A stretch of DNA of 64,000 bases from Coleophoma eucalyptorum. Lineage: Eukaryota > Ascomycota > Leotiomycetes > Helotiales > Dermateaceae. The stretch spans positions 496,001 through 560,000 of the forward strand of contig JALRME010000020.1 of NCBI GenBank assembly GCA_026120035.1. Direction: 5' to 3'. The position numbers and the translations under genes are program-made. A model generated the notes under the pieces. It saw only the letters and a program-made list of their open reading frames with translations, was not told where the DNA came from and did not search any database. Below, piece after piece: positions 35,477-46,356 of the stretch (within the stretch, counting starts at the first letter, position 1; every line of letters begins with the position of its first letter).

Positions 35477-36367
35477 TTGGTATGGCTGGTGATGCGGATG
35501 CTCTCCAGCCAGCGATTGTGGGACGGACTACACTCGTACATTAATTTCAAATGCCAGGATGGTCTACCATCTATGTGACTACAGGTTTTTGGGGTCATAT
35601 TTCTTCATTGCTTGAATTCTTTCAGGAGCGGCTATGAGCGTATCTGCTTTGATATGCTTTACGTCAAATTTTTAGAATATTGGTAGGAACAGAATAGATT
35701 TGGCATAATCCAGTATCTTTGGGAGCAGTCCAGAAGTCGAGGGTTAGTCAAGGGTTAGTCAAGGGGGGTCTGCACGTGAGACTTAGAATCTGAAGTTCAG
35801 CTTCTAGTTGAACGTCTATGCTGAAAATGTACAAAAAGTTCCAATTCATGCTCGAGAAAGAAGCAAACGGCTAGCAGCTATTCTCCCTTCCAATTTTGAG
35901 TATTCTATGGACGAAGATGCTCTCTCTACATGACGGCTCTCTTGGAGTTACCTTACCTTCTCTTCCCTTACGCGACTTGAGCTTCAACTTCATTGAACGG
36001 CTCGACTCGACACCGTTAACCCTGTTAAATTCCTCATGTTGCCTCTCCCATCTCACTCATCTCCTGACCAAATACTAATCTAGATTCGCGCTCCGATCTT
36101 CGATGTATACAAGAGAAAAGTCCAATCATTGGCTCTGAATACTACTACCTACAACCATCTTATCAACTCAGTCGGCCGCGACTACTTGTCCGTCGCCAGT
36201 TATCACGTCGCGTCTCTGAGTGTCGTCATCTTTCAACATCAGCACCTCAACATCAGTACCGCAGACATCAATTTCTCGAGGCAGAGACTTTTTCAACTTC
36301 ATCTTACCCAACTACCTCCGCAACTTCACATTTTCTAGTATTCACAACACCTCCGAAGATCAGAAAG
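35477..36367. other. Intergenic with short tandem repeat
   Basis: Contains the 3' end of one DUF7730 gene and the CT-rich leader of the next. An 11-base direct repeat lies at 35741-35762. No gene was seen. Confidence 0.55.
35741..35762 (+). repeat. Tandem 11-base direct repeat, two copies
   Basis: The unit GGGTTAGTCAA occurs twice back to back and is followed by a short G run. Its role is unknown. Confidence 0.85.
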
Positions 36368-37521
36368 ATGACTAGAGCGTCTGAGGCTAGCATTCCCAAG
36401 AACCCCAGCAAGTCGACCATGACTCCAAAAGTACCAATAGGCAAGAAACCGAGAAAGCGTGCCCAGGCATTCGCTGCGCCTAAGAACAAGGAGACGAGAG
36501 ACATGTGAGTTTGTTATGGTGCCTTCCATCTGCACGTCTTGAACTTGTCAATATCCAGGTTCAAGTGCACGCTATCCACTTGCTAAATTTCACTTTTGAC
36601 CTCCGCAGTTCTTTGCTCTAGTAGATCGGTTAGCATATTACTGACTCACACAGTGTGAAGAACAACTCCGAGACCTCGCCTCTCCTCAAAGTTCCAATTG
36701 AAGTACGCAACCGCATCTGGGGCTATGTATCGGGCCCTCAAACTATTCACATCTTTCCATTTTTTATTGGACGGCAACATGCGTTTCAAGCAAGCTCCTG
36801 TCGCGCCAACATATCAAGCTCAGATGCAGTCAAGCTGTTTTGGAATACTTCTACTTCAGAAGAAAAATTCAAGGAGATTTCGGATCGTCATGCAGGGTGC
36901 TGTTGTCTTATGCACACTTTGTGTTCTCGTGACCGAGACGACGAGTCTCCCAACAACAAAAAGTCTACAGTCTGCCTGTCACCTGATCTCAAAATATTGG
37001 AAGTTTGTCGACAGGTTTATGTAGAGGTCAATCCTATACTCTGGGGGACGACAATATGGTCTTTCTATTGTCAGATAGATCTGAAAAAATTTCTAAAGAA
37101 ATGTACTGCGGTGCAACGACGTCTCATCAGAAAGGTTGAGCTGTCAATCTCGGCGGTGGACAACTTTATTCTATCACATCTCCCAAAGAAGACATTGTCT
37201 TATATAAAGACCTTGCAAGATTTCTACCTCAACTTGCACAAGGTAATTCATGAAAATCCGGTTCATGACAATCCTTCTAGTATGCTTTATCCTCTCATAG
37301 ATATTCTGACTGGCTTACCTAGTATCACAGATTTTAGCTATGGGGAATTTTTCCCCTTCACGGAGTTAAACCTGACTTATCGTGGGACGACCAGGAGCAG
37401 ACAGTGTCTAGACCATAATACTTGCCTTGCTCACGCTAAAATCGTCCAATCATCGTTCTCAAAATTGTATCTGCAAGAGGATAGAGCAACAACTGGGTTT
37501 AAGGACGGTGAGGGCTCTTGA
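36368..37521 (+). CDS. DUF7730 / 2EXR-type fungal protein
   Basis: Exon 1 (36368-36504) encodes a basic Lys/Pro-rich leader (MTRASEASIPKNPSKSTM). After a 149-base intron, exon 2 (36654-37521) carries the domain, giving 334 aa. The domain begins TSPLLKVPIEVRNRIWGYV, then GPQTIHIF, and later LEVCRQVYVEVNPILW and TIWSFYCQIDLKKFL, matching block by block the DUF7730 gene 1.2 kb upstream. The two are clearly paralogues, though much diverged. The EVRNRIW helix is loosely F-box like, but no F-box function is shown. The family expands and turns over quickly in fungi; the biochemical role is unknown. Confidence 0.82.
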
Positions 37522-38410
37522 TATATTCATACACTTATTATCTCAAAGACGACTTAGGCGATGGATAAGGCTGCCTAGAGGGAATGGGCATTATGATTTT
37601 GCAGACCATGGTATCATCTGACTTCTTTGCATTTGCATCGACGTGGTTTGATGGGCGCACGAATCATTCGAATGTTGGAAAGGCACAAGAATTTTAACTT
37701 TAGCCGTTGAAATCAGACATAGCAAAACCACTCACTCATGTACTCGAAGTCCCGACGTAGATGGTAAGACAGAATCCAAAATAGACGTTGATTTTACTCT
37801 ACTTGCGGTGTTCGCACCAAATTCCAAGATCTTACATTGAGGCTAATATTAATTCTAGAATATCAGATGGCGTACGGAAAAATCGAAGTCCAGTATCGAC
37901 TTATCACTCCTATGTTCATGGCCTCTGTCAGTGCCAGTATAATATCTAAAGTCGCTTCAACTGTAGCAAATCGCTTAACCGCAGACGTTGCTACTAGTTG
38001 CTGTATAAGGCATCTAGATATTCTCAGATGCTTCAAAGTATGCAACGTAGCGAGGAGCCTGAGCTAATTTAATAGATAAATTTGCAATATAGGAGTCAAT
38101 CTTTTTGTAATTTGAAGTGCATATGTATCGATGGCTTCAGGTGTTGAGTTTAAAGTTCTGCTTATTTACAAATGTTTTGCCGCACCACTTACAGCCAACT
38201 TCTCGTTTATAGATTTGAGTCAACCTATAAAACACGATTTTTAGCTCTATGCATATATAACTATAGTCTCCTATAATCATCTTATTGAGCTTCCTAGGGT
38301 AGGGGAATTGTTTCGTCCTAATACAAAATAGGCCTCGGTGCCGTGTAGGTACGCTATCCCCAAAGAACTAGTTTCTATCCAACCGTTCTCTCCTTTCAGA
38401 ACATTTCCGT
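37522..38410. other. AT-rich intergenic region
   Basis: No gene could be supported. The stretch from about 37800 to 38300 is AT-rich with many TA dinucleotides, as in old, repeat-induced-point-mutated DNA, but no transposon end or coding remnant was recognised. Confidence 0.45.
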
Positions 38411-38803
38411 TCATACTACAAGCGGCTTCATACTCGAGAAACAATACCTCGCAATCTTCCAAACACCCCCAACCTTCTGCAAGACAAAAAGCTCCTGGTT
38501 CGAGTGACTCTCCGAGCCACCGGCCTTGAAACTCTTAATGCCTGCAGCAGTCGTCCTTGCAAAGGCCCATTCTGGAGACATGTTCACGATCTCGAGGATA
38601 TCAAAGTCAATGTCGAGCGTGATGGTGGAGAAGACGCGGTCGTAGGATGCTCGGAGCGCTTCAGTGCCAACGCTTGCCGAGAAATGGGGTGGCATGAATA
38701 CCCCATCCTCGGTGTAGAGGGACAGAACTTCCGACGTGCTGCAGTTCTTGAGGGCCCGGCCATAGGCGTGCAGAACTTCAGTGATTTCTCGGATTTCTGC
38801 CAT
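38411..38803 (-). CDS. SnoaL/NTF2-like protein
   Basis: A single exon of 130 aa on the minus strand, starting MAEIREITEVLHAYGRALKN and ending MKPLVV. The length, the N-terminal helix pair, the LYTEDGVFMPPHFS segment and the final GGVWKIARYCFSS strand are typical of SnoaL-like (NTF2-fold) proteins of the DUF4440 kind. The fold forms a cone with a deep pocket. Members include polyketide cyclases, ketosteroid isomerases and limonene epoxide hydrolase, and many have no known activity. Family assignment is by overall pattern; no catalytic residue can be fixed. Its place between PRISE1 and the AtuA-like gene suggests it may isomerise or hydrate a cluster intermediate. GTGGGG elements lie just upstream at 38992-38997 and 39033-39038. 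Confidence 0.82.
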   Translation of the reverse strand: MAEIREITEVLHAYGRALKNCSTSEVLSLYTEDGVFMPPHFSASVGTEALRASYDRVFSTITLDIDFDILEIVNMSPEWAFARTTAAGIKSFKAGGSESHSNQELFVLQKVGGVWKIARYCFSSMKPLVV

Positions 38804-39343
38804 TTTCTGAATGCTGCTGCTTGTGTTTTTTGAAAGGTTTGGTTGTTGGTCTTATGCTATGTGATAGTGAACATAAACTCGTGGGAAATCGAATTGAGAA
38901 GTAATTCTTGCTGAGATAAGTGATGGTACCTGGATCCGGCAGAATGACAATATAAGTTACTTTTTTATGTATCTCGGTCGCTTTTTCTTGGGTGGGGGAT
39001 AAAGGACTAGTCGTTACTCCCAGACCCAACAGGTGGGGGAGATACATCTCAAGAGTGGAGGAAAGATTGCACATATTTTCTCATGATATGAGTAAGGAAA
39101 AAGAAGTGGACAGCTAAACTGCAACAGCGACTATCAGAACGAGTGATACATTGGCTGATATCAGGAAACCATAGGCTGATATGGTGGCTTAGAGCCTCAC
39201 GTGCTACCTCAGGCTTATCCGACTATCATGAGTATCGGCTTCAAACATAAAATATGGGAATTAACAATAAAGCAGCAATGTACAAGTGCAAAGTAGTTCA
39301 TTCATGGACGCTAAAGTCTATCTGGGTTTCTAAAACATATTTT
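38804..39343. promoter_or_regulatory. SnoaL gene promoter and AtuA-like gene 3' end
   Basis: Both flanking genes are on the minus strand. Two similar G-rich elements, GGTGGGGGAT near 38991 and GGTGGGGGAG near 39032, lie 190-240 bases upstream of the SnoaL start. No gene was seen. Confidence 0.45.
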
Positions 39344-41371
39344 TCAAATCCTTCCTCTGCGCAGGAATGAATTCGGGATATCAACATACTTCGCTCTCAA
39401 ATACTCGCACAAATTCTTGCCTAGGCCATCGTACGTGCTGGTCGCATTGTATGATCGATCGAGGTGATCATGGGCTAGGAAATGGACTGCTTTGATTCCT
39501 GGAATCTCGAATCTTTCCACGAGCTTGCCGTTATACTCTGGACCAAGAAGCTGGATGAACTTCTCTACCGTCATAAACGAGCGAAGCCAATTCCACTCAT
39601 CGGCATCTCTCACAAAGAACCCTATGTTCGCATCGCTAGCTGTGGGAGACTATCAGTATAATTCAAAGGCGAGGATTTTAATGGAATACCTTTATCTCCT
39701 GAGCGGCCAAGAACTCTCCAACCTAGAGGACCACGTGTGGTAGGGCCAAAGCTGGACAGTGGCACTGGGTCTTTTGTTTCATAAGACCACTGTCTGGTAG
39801 TATAAAGTTCCATGATTTTCGATGGCGCCACATCAACGCTTTGTCCGTCCCACAAGAATTGCACCTTGTGGCTGATTTCATCTTGCTTCAAAAGAGCGGC
39901 CCAGTACTCATAGAAGGGCTTGCCCGCCGACTGGCGGATGTCGTTCTCGATCGTGGCTCCGGGGCACGATTGTAAGAAATTCTCCAAACACCATCGGTTG
40001 AAACCTGGCACTTCCATGGAATCCTTAATGACGAGAGACCGATCCTTGGTCTGCGCGAAGACCCTGAAATCAACTGTCGCTACGTCTTGATTCTTTGGAT
40101 CTTCTGGTGAAGAGCCATTGAGGGTGAATTTAAGACATGAAAATCTCTCAACATTCTTTCCCATGGAGGCTCTGACTTGTTTTTCTGTCCATTCAGCTTT
40201 CTGCTCAAGGTCTAGACCAACGAGATAGAAGTGGAATTCGGCTTGATATCCTCCATGTGCTGTCAAGCCAACCTTGGTGGTCGTAGGCGGAGGCTTTCCT
40301 TTCACGCCTGTCACCAAAACGCGATCCTTGCCTTCTTGGGTCATGTTGATACCTTCGAGAACCGCAACGACATCGGAGCCGTAATATTGTGGCCCTTGGA
40401 TCTCATATAGCAATTGAGAAGCGACAGTACCGACAGATATCTCTCCTCCCGTACCCGGCTCTTTAGTTATCGCACAACTACCGTCCGCGAATATTTCCGC
40501 AATGGGAAACCCTATATTCTCGCAACCATTGAATAGATCCTTGAAACCGGAATAATAACCACCGCAGACATAAGATGAGCATTCAATGAGATGGCCAGCA
40601 ATCAGTGACCCTGCGATACTATCGAGGTCTTTGGCATCATCTCTGTTCCAACCATGCCACCACATTGAAGCTCCGATGGTGGGTGCAGCATCAGCCACTC
40701 TTCCACAAATAACGATATCCGCGCCCTGTCTCAGCGCTTCTGCTATTCCAGCACCGCCAAGATAACATCTACATATGTTAGACATGGCAATTTCTGGATG
40801 TACTGGAAACTTACTGCGCTGCAACAGGATCGAATCCCCAGTCTTTAAGCTCTCCACCAAAACAAATATTCTCGAACTTTTCCCCCTGCTTCAATAGTCT
40901 GTTGACAACATCTAGAACCTCGTCACCTTGGACCCAGGCGACCTTCAGACTGAGACCGGCATCCTTCACAGCAGCCTGCACCGCCTTAGCCAACATTTCA
41001 GTATCGCTTGCTCCAGCATTCACGGCAAGCTTGATCCCCTTTTCTGCAAGAAGTGGCAATGCAGGTGTCACATTTGCCATGAATGATGGGTCGTAAAGTC
41101 CAGGTCGATCGCCATTGTCTCCTTTTGCAAGTATTTCTGATTTTGCTGCTCCATGCCAAGACATTGTACACTCGCTCATCCAGTCTCCGGTGATACAGTC
41201 AACATTGCACTTTGCGAGGTCCTGGATGGCTCGCTGTCTGTCTGTAAAGCCACCCGACGAGCCTGCAATACGGATTGGACGTTTTGTGGAGCCATTAAAT
41301 CCATTGTTGCCGTTTGAGTGACCATTGGTGTGGCCATTTGAATGGCCGTTCGCGGTAGAAATGGAGTTCAT
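39344..41371 (-). CDS. AtuA-like (acyclic terpene utilisation, DUF1446) protein
   Basis: Exons 40815-41371, 39690-40768 and 39344-39639 on the minus strand give 643 aa. A short Asn/Gly/His/Ser repeat leader (residues 1-30) precedes the core, which begins RPIRIAGSSGGFTDR. Family blocks follow: VDCITGDWMSE, KLAVNAGAS, CYLGGAGIAEALRQGADIVICGRVADAAP across the first junction, GPQYYGSDVVAVLE, and the C-terminal GRSGDKASDANIGFFV across the second junction. The first part is PF07287 (AtuA/DUF1446) and the last about 100 residues are the AtuA-like C-terminal domain. In Pseudomonas atuA is the first gene of the acyclic terpene degradation cluster, but the protein's reaction is not settled. Fungal homologues exist, mostly uncharacterised. 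It lies among a CoA ligase, acyl-CoA dehydrogenase and SDRs, the same kind of company as in bacteria. Confidence 0.9.
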
Positions 41372-42021
41372 GATGACTTTGTAGTTTCTTTTCAGAGCTT
41401 TGATCTCAGTCACTAAGTGGTAACAACTGATTGTTATTTAATGGAGGACTGGAAAGACCTCATAAATGAATTTCCGCAAAAGACGGATGTGTATCACCTG
41501 AAAACCAGACGGCCAAGGTTGAGTATCATGAAAATGCCGCTTCAGCCGTTGACTGCTTATGGATCAGTTAATCTTTTCGATTCTTGCGGAGTTCTCATAT
41601 GACGGGAAACAGAAACCGAGATGCTACCAATTCATTGTGGCGCCCCGACTCTACAGGGGACCATGCACCGACGACTTAGGCGCATGAAGCCTCGCGCGGG
41701 GTAAGTGTTTAGCGTTCCTACCCTGTGGACTCGCTGGACACCTGGGACACATGTTAGTGCCTCTTGACTCAGTAACAAGACCTCGAGACAAGATGTTTGA
41801 GTCATTTTCGGAGAATATTTTGGCCAAGCTATTAGATGTATGCGTAGCATGCACAGCTGTAGGAGTAGCCTTGCATAGGGGTAACTGGCTGCTCAAGCTG
41901 GCAGATCAAGTTCGAGATATCAAGTGATCGGACAAGAGAAGGCTTCACGTTTCGAACTGGGATAAGTTTGGCTTCAACAATGTTTTATTACTATGTAAGA
42001 TTTACATGCAGATATTTTCGC
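41372..42021. other. Intergenic: AtuA-like promoter
   Basis: Promoter of the AtuA-like gene (minus) and 3' end of the hydrolase gene (minus). A GCGGGG element lies at 41696-41701. No gene was seen. Confidence 0.5.
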
Positions 42022-43151
42022 TCACGAGGTGCCAGAAAGCACAAAATGAAACCCTGATATGAGTCTGTTGTTGAAGTCTGTCTGTACTGGAACTAGATGA
42101 TCGGAAGGATACCCAAAAAACCAGTGGGGATATCCAGCATACTCATCATACTTATTGGCGACACTTCTCCATGTCAGCATAATCCGCAGATGAGGCTACA
42201 AATTCTTACCCAGCATCATCCAAAGCGCTCTTGAATAGGCGTGCGTCGTCTCGTAAAGTATCCATCTCTGCTGCTGACATATATACGCGTTTTAACTTAT
42301 TAATTTTCTCATGAAGTAACGGTGAATGATATGGATCTGCAGGAGCAGCTCCATAGGCATCTTCTTAAATCAGCAAAAATACCAATTTTAAGTCCGGATA
42401 TGTACCTGCAAAAGCCCCCATAGCTGATTTTGAATTAATAGTATGCTCAGTGTGCTCGTCGTAAGAGGTATATTTTGATTTGTACTTTGCGGGGACAGCA
42501 TCTGGATGGACAGTCACCGGCATGACAGCTACTACTCCTTCTAAAGTATCTTCATAGCCTTCATCGATAATCTTTAAGGCCAATCCAAGTGCCAGGTTTG
42601 CACCTGCAGAGGTCCCAAATGCAATGCATTTCTTCGGAGTAGTCTTCAAAGTTGAGGTATTGCTCATAGCCCAATGATATGCTGCCATACCGTCGTCCAA
42701 TTGAGCTGGAAACTTGTGCACTGGAGCAAGTCGGTAGTTGATAGAAACAATCACAATACTAGCAGCTTTAGAAAGGAGCCTCATATGGAAATCTTCTGCA
42801 TCCAGGTCTCCCATAGCCCAGCCTCCACCGTGCAGAAAAAGACAAACTGGTTTGTCACCGGCATAGTCGGGAGGTGTGTAAATTCGCACCTTGAGATCAT
42901 CTGCGATTACTTTATCTTCCGTTTTCACGGCTTCATCAGGCGTTGGAAAGGTGCATTTTGCCACTAAGGTTGCCCCGATTCCCGCATACTGCTGGAGCAT
43001 GTTCTCGAATGGCGCCTGAAGATTGAATCTTCTCCCCATGTCTTTTTCGAACTTATTATGCTTGTCAGCCATAGCTTGCATCCACTTTTGCCTCGACACT
43101 TACCGCGAGCCATGGCTCCGCGAACCCTTTGTTATCAATCGTTTCGCTCAT
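42022..43151 (-). CDS. Alpha/beta hydrolase of the HSL (GDXG) family
   Basis: Exons 43104-43151, 42406-43051, 42210-42360 and 42022-42163 on the minus strand give 328 aa. The N-terminus MSETIDNKGFAEPWLA joins FEKDMGRRF; the acceptor AATAAG was chosen because it leaves a good branch-point distance, whereas an earlier AAG is too close to the CTGAC branch site. The oxyanion-hole motif HGGGWAMGD starts at residue 90. The nucleophile is in GTSAG (Ser 164), with a likely acid in SAAEMDTLRDD (Asp 265) and histidine in YPHWF (His 295). These are the marks of hormone-sensitive-lipase-like esterases. The bacterial monoterpene epsilon-lactone hydrolase MlhB belongs to this family, so a lactonase role after a BVMO is reasonable but inferred. 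Confidence 0.88.
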
Positions 43152-43492
43152 TTCAGTTATTCTACAGCTTTAAATTGTAATAGACTTTACTGCTCTTTTC
43201 CTGTATATATCCTCACTTCTCTACTGCTTCGCGGGGCTCGTGTCACGAGTGACCCACCCCGGACAGCGGCTAAAGGTTCCCGGCAGGGTCTCGAGATTAC
43301 CCCACCAAAGTCTGGAGAGAGCTTAAACGTCGGGCTCGGCTCTGTGAAGCTCCCAAGTAAATGCCAGGTACAGCCGAATTACCGACGAGGCCTCGACCCT
43401 GTGGCTGCTTGATATGTTTGAATATTCTTCAAAAGAACACCCACCCACAACTCACTACTCTGCAACACTCTTGAGCACGTAGATCCACGAGC
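43152..43492. promoter_or_regulatory. Shared divergent promoter region of hydrolase and acyl-CoA dehydrogenase
   Basis: Only 341 bases separate the outward-facing starts. It contains SYGGRG matches at 43231-43236, 43257-43262 and 43300-43305, a CGG-N4-CGG direct repeat at 43260-43269 and a CCGGCA element at 43280-43285. Zn2Cys6 proteins often bind paired CGG triplets. Confidence 0.5.
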
Positions 43493-44906
43493 ATGTCGAA
43501 TATGGAAGGCCCAGCATTTCAGAGAATCCCGCCTTGGGTCAAGGCTAAGCTGTCGCCAAAGGCAATTGAGACGATCCAGAAGGTTCATGACTGGGTCGAG
43601 ACAGAATGTATTCCAGCAGAACCCATTATGAAGGCGCAATTGGCTGAGCAGGGCAAGCGATGGACTACTCAGCCATTGATGCATGAATTAAGGCAGAAAG
43701 CAAAGGCGCAAGGACTATTCAACCTATTTCTGCCAAATCACTTCAAAGAGAGCCCGGGTTTGACAAACTTGGAATATGCCTGTTGCGCAGAGATTATGGG
43801 TAGAGTCTATTGGGCTCAGCAGGTGAGATATGATTGACCTAGAGTCAGAAAAGCTGCTAATTGGGAATCAGACGATGAACTGCCATGCGCCCGAGACTGG
43901 AAATATCGAATTGCTTGCTAAATACTGCACACCAGAGCAAAAGAAGAAGTGGCTCCAACCACTCTTAGACGGAACAGCTTCATCAGCCTACTCCATGACA
44001 GAGCCCGATGTGGCCTCTTCAGACGCAACCCAAATTGGGTGTCGCATCACCCGTGAAGGAAATGAATACGTAATTAATGGCCGCAAGCTCTATGGCAACT
44101 GCATCTGGAATGCAGAGAACAAATTCTACATTCTCATGGGTTGTTCCGACCCAGAGAACCCCAACAAATGGAACCGTCACTCCACAGTAATTGTGCCCAC
44201 CGATACACCCGGTATCACACAGGTACGGAATCTCACCATCATGGGCTTTGATCACGCGCCTGAAGGCCATGGAGAATATATCTACAAAAACGTCCGCATC
44301 CCAGTCGAGAACATCATCCTAGGCGAAGGGCGTGCCTTTGAGATTGCACAAGGTCGTCTTGGACCTGGGCGAATCCACCACTGCATGCGCTTGATCGGAC
44401 AATGTGAGCGCGCCTACGAACTCGCACTTATCCGCAGCATCGATTCGCGCAAGACACCTCGTGGGAAACTCATCAGCGCATTCGACAGCAATATTGAGCG
44501 CATCGCACAGATGCGCCTCGAGATCGATGCCGCACGACTCGTCGTCCTCAATGCAGCTGACACCATGGATATCCATGGTAACAAGGCAGGTAGATATGCC
44601 ATTGCGCAGTCTAAGATCCTCGTCCCAATTATGGCGACCCGGGTTATCGATGAGTGCATGCAAATGTATGGTGGCCAGGGCTTGACCCAACATACCCCAT
44701 TGCCTGAAATGTGGACCTATGCTAGATTTGTACGGGTTGCGGATGGTCCAGATGCCGCACATAGGCATCAGGTTGGACGTGATGAGATCAAGACTGCAGA
44801 GGGGTTCAAGAAGAGGAATGAAGAGTACCAGCGGAAGTATAAGGAACTGGCCAAGAAGTACGGGAAGGAGTATGAGACTTTCTGGGGCGTGAGCGCCGAT
44901 GTTTGA
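43493..44906 (+). CDS. Acyl-CoA dehydrogenase, FAD-dependent
   Basis: Exons 43493-43822 and 43872-44906 give 454 aa; the junction is in phase 0. The N-terminal helical domain contains FLPNHFKESPGLTNLEYA. The FAD and substrate motif is AYSMTEPDVASSDAT, the central beta domain has VINGRKLYG and PTDTPGITQVRN, and the C-terminal helical domain has MQMYGGQGLTQHTPL and YARFVRVADGPDAAHR. The ADGP ending is typical of the ACAD10/11-like branch, which handles long-chain or unusual branched acyl-CoAs. The C-terminus ends SADV, with no clear peroxisomal signal. It introduces an alpha,beta double bond into an acyl-CoA. In the Pseudomonas Atu pathway the comparable step is citronellyl-CoA dehydrogenase (AtuD). 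It is divergent from the hydrolase gene. Confidence 0.92.
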
Positions 44907-45133
44907 TATAAGGATATTTTTGTGTTTATAATTTTCAATAGCGGTACTATAAAGATCTTCCTTGTCTATGATAGTTGATCATTTTGCGTGAATATTCTTG
45001 ATGCAGTGTGATATCAAGACATAATATTTGCCTGATGATGTTCAGAACCAACTCGTTGGCCTATATACTGTGGTTATAGGAGTTACAATGTTTAAAAGAC
45101 ATATGGCAAATTAAAATGCTAACAAACGAAAGT

Positions 45134-46356
45134 TTATGGAATGATCTTCGCCTTTCTAAATCGATCAAAAGCCGTCCACCATGCTCCTTTGACATCTGTC
45201 TCTTCCACACCTTTCCCCCATGCCTCCTGCATCTTGTCCATATCCAATTGGCGATCAAAGTCAAACATAGTCATGATAAAATACTGGAACCCGCCAAAAC
45301 TTCTCTCGTTCCCAACCCTGCCAGTCTGTAGCCCGTTCTGCTTCTCGAGCTCCTTCCACTGCTCCAAATGCTCCTCGATGTACTTTCCAGGCTGAGGCCC
45401 CGAGCCACCACTTGGAGGTGGGGCACCAATTAGGCCAAAGTACTCGCAGATAATCGGCCATTTCTCAGCCCACGAGCTGGGAACACTGTTATCAGCGGCA
45501 TTGTATCGCTCTCCACTCGTTTCCAGGTGCAGGGAGCAGTATATAGAGAATTTAGCCACAATGTCCTGTGAGCTATCATTGCTCTTAATGACCCAGCTTT
45601 TCTCGGTTCCGGGAAACTCGCAAGTCGCACCTTTTCCCTCTACTGCAGCGTAGAGTGCGAGATATGTCGCCAGGGTTTGTGCGAGGCAGTAGATATTGTT
45701 GTTCGGTACGAATCCAACAATCATATCAGGCATGATCTCACACCATTTCCATGTCTTGCCCTCTGCAAGCCCAGCAAGCGCATCGACGACGGAGTAGTAG
45801 AAGATATTGCTCGCGTGTGGTTCGGGCAGTCGTGGCATCGACTCTTTGAGTGGTGGGGTGAACGGCATATCGTCGATGAGGTGCACACCGTAGGCTTTCG
45901 TTCCAGTTGGCAATACGACAAACTTCAGGTTCTGGGAGTGATTCTCTACTGAGGTGATGGCGCGAGTGAGTAATTTCACATTCGTAGCTATCTCTCCCGC
46001 TGGATCCAGATCCATGATGTACGCAAAGAAATATACATGTGTCACGGTGGAGATGTCTTTCACTTTCGCCTTCATTTCGGCGTCCAGTCCTTCTTGTCCT
46101 TTATCGGTCAGGAGATTAATTCCGCTCACGACTTGAAGCTTGTCGGATTCAGGCCATATTGCTTGCTCTGCAGTCAGAGGTCGATTTGTTAACGCTGTGA
46201 CTCTGGAAAAAGTATCGGCTTCTGGATATCCCTGAATGAGCTGATTGATGATTGCCCATCCTGTGATTCCACTTGCACCTAAAACTCAATGAGCCAGAGA
46301 TTCACTAAACATGATGATGCGAACATACCAAAAACTAAGGCGTGATTCCCCGACAT
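45134..46356 (-). CDS. PRISE-type enone reductase / SDR75-like (PRISE2)
   Basis: Exons 46329-46356 and 45134-46278 on the minus strand give 390 aa. The start MSGNHALVFGASGITGWAII is the classic PRISE cofactor motif and spans the first intron. ALTNRPLT follows. The lysine motif is LPTGTKAYGVHL, and the tyrosine motif is NIFYYSVVDAL with the usual FYY. Further blocks are CEIMPDMIVGFVPNNNIYCLA and LYAAVEGKGATCEFPG. The C-terminus ends KAKIIP, close to the KIVP-like end of plant members. It should reduce an enone C=C bond with NADPH. It is a divergent paralogue of PRISE1 at 32368-33604 and keeps a more standard active site. It shares a 1.1-kb divergent promoter region with BVMO2. Confidence 0.92.

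Noticed and set aside
37522..38410. Transposon remnant
   Set aside because: AT-rich and TA-rich, but no terminal repeats, target duplications or transposase-like frames could be seen.
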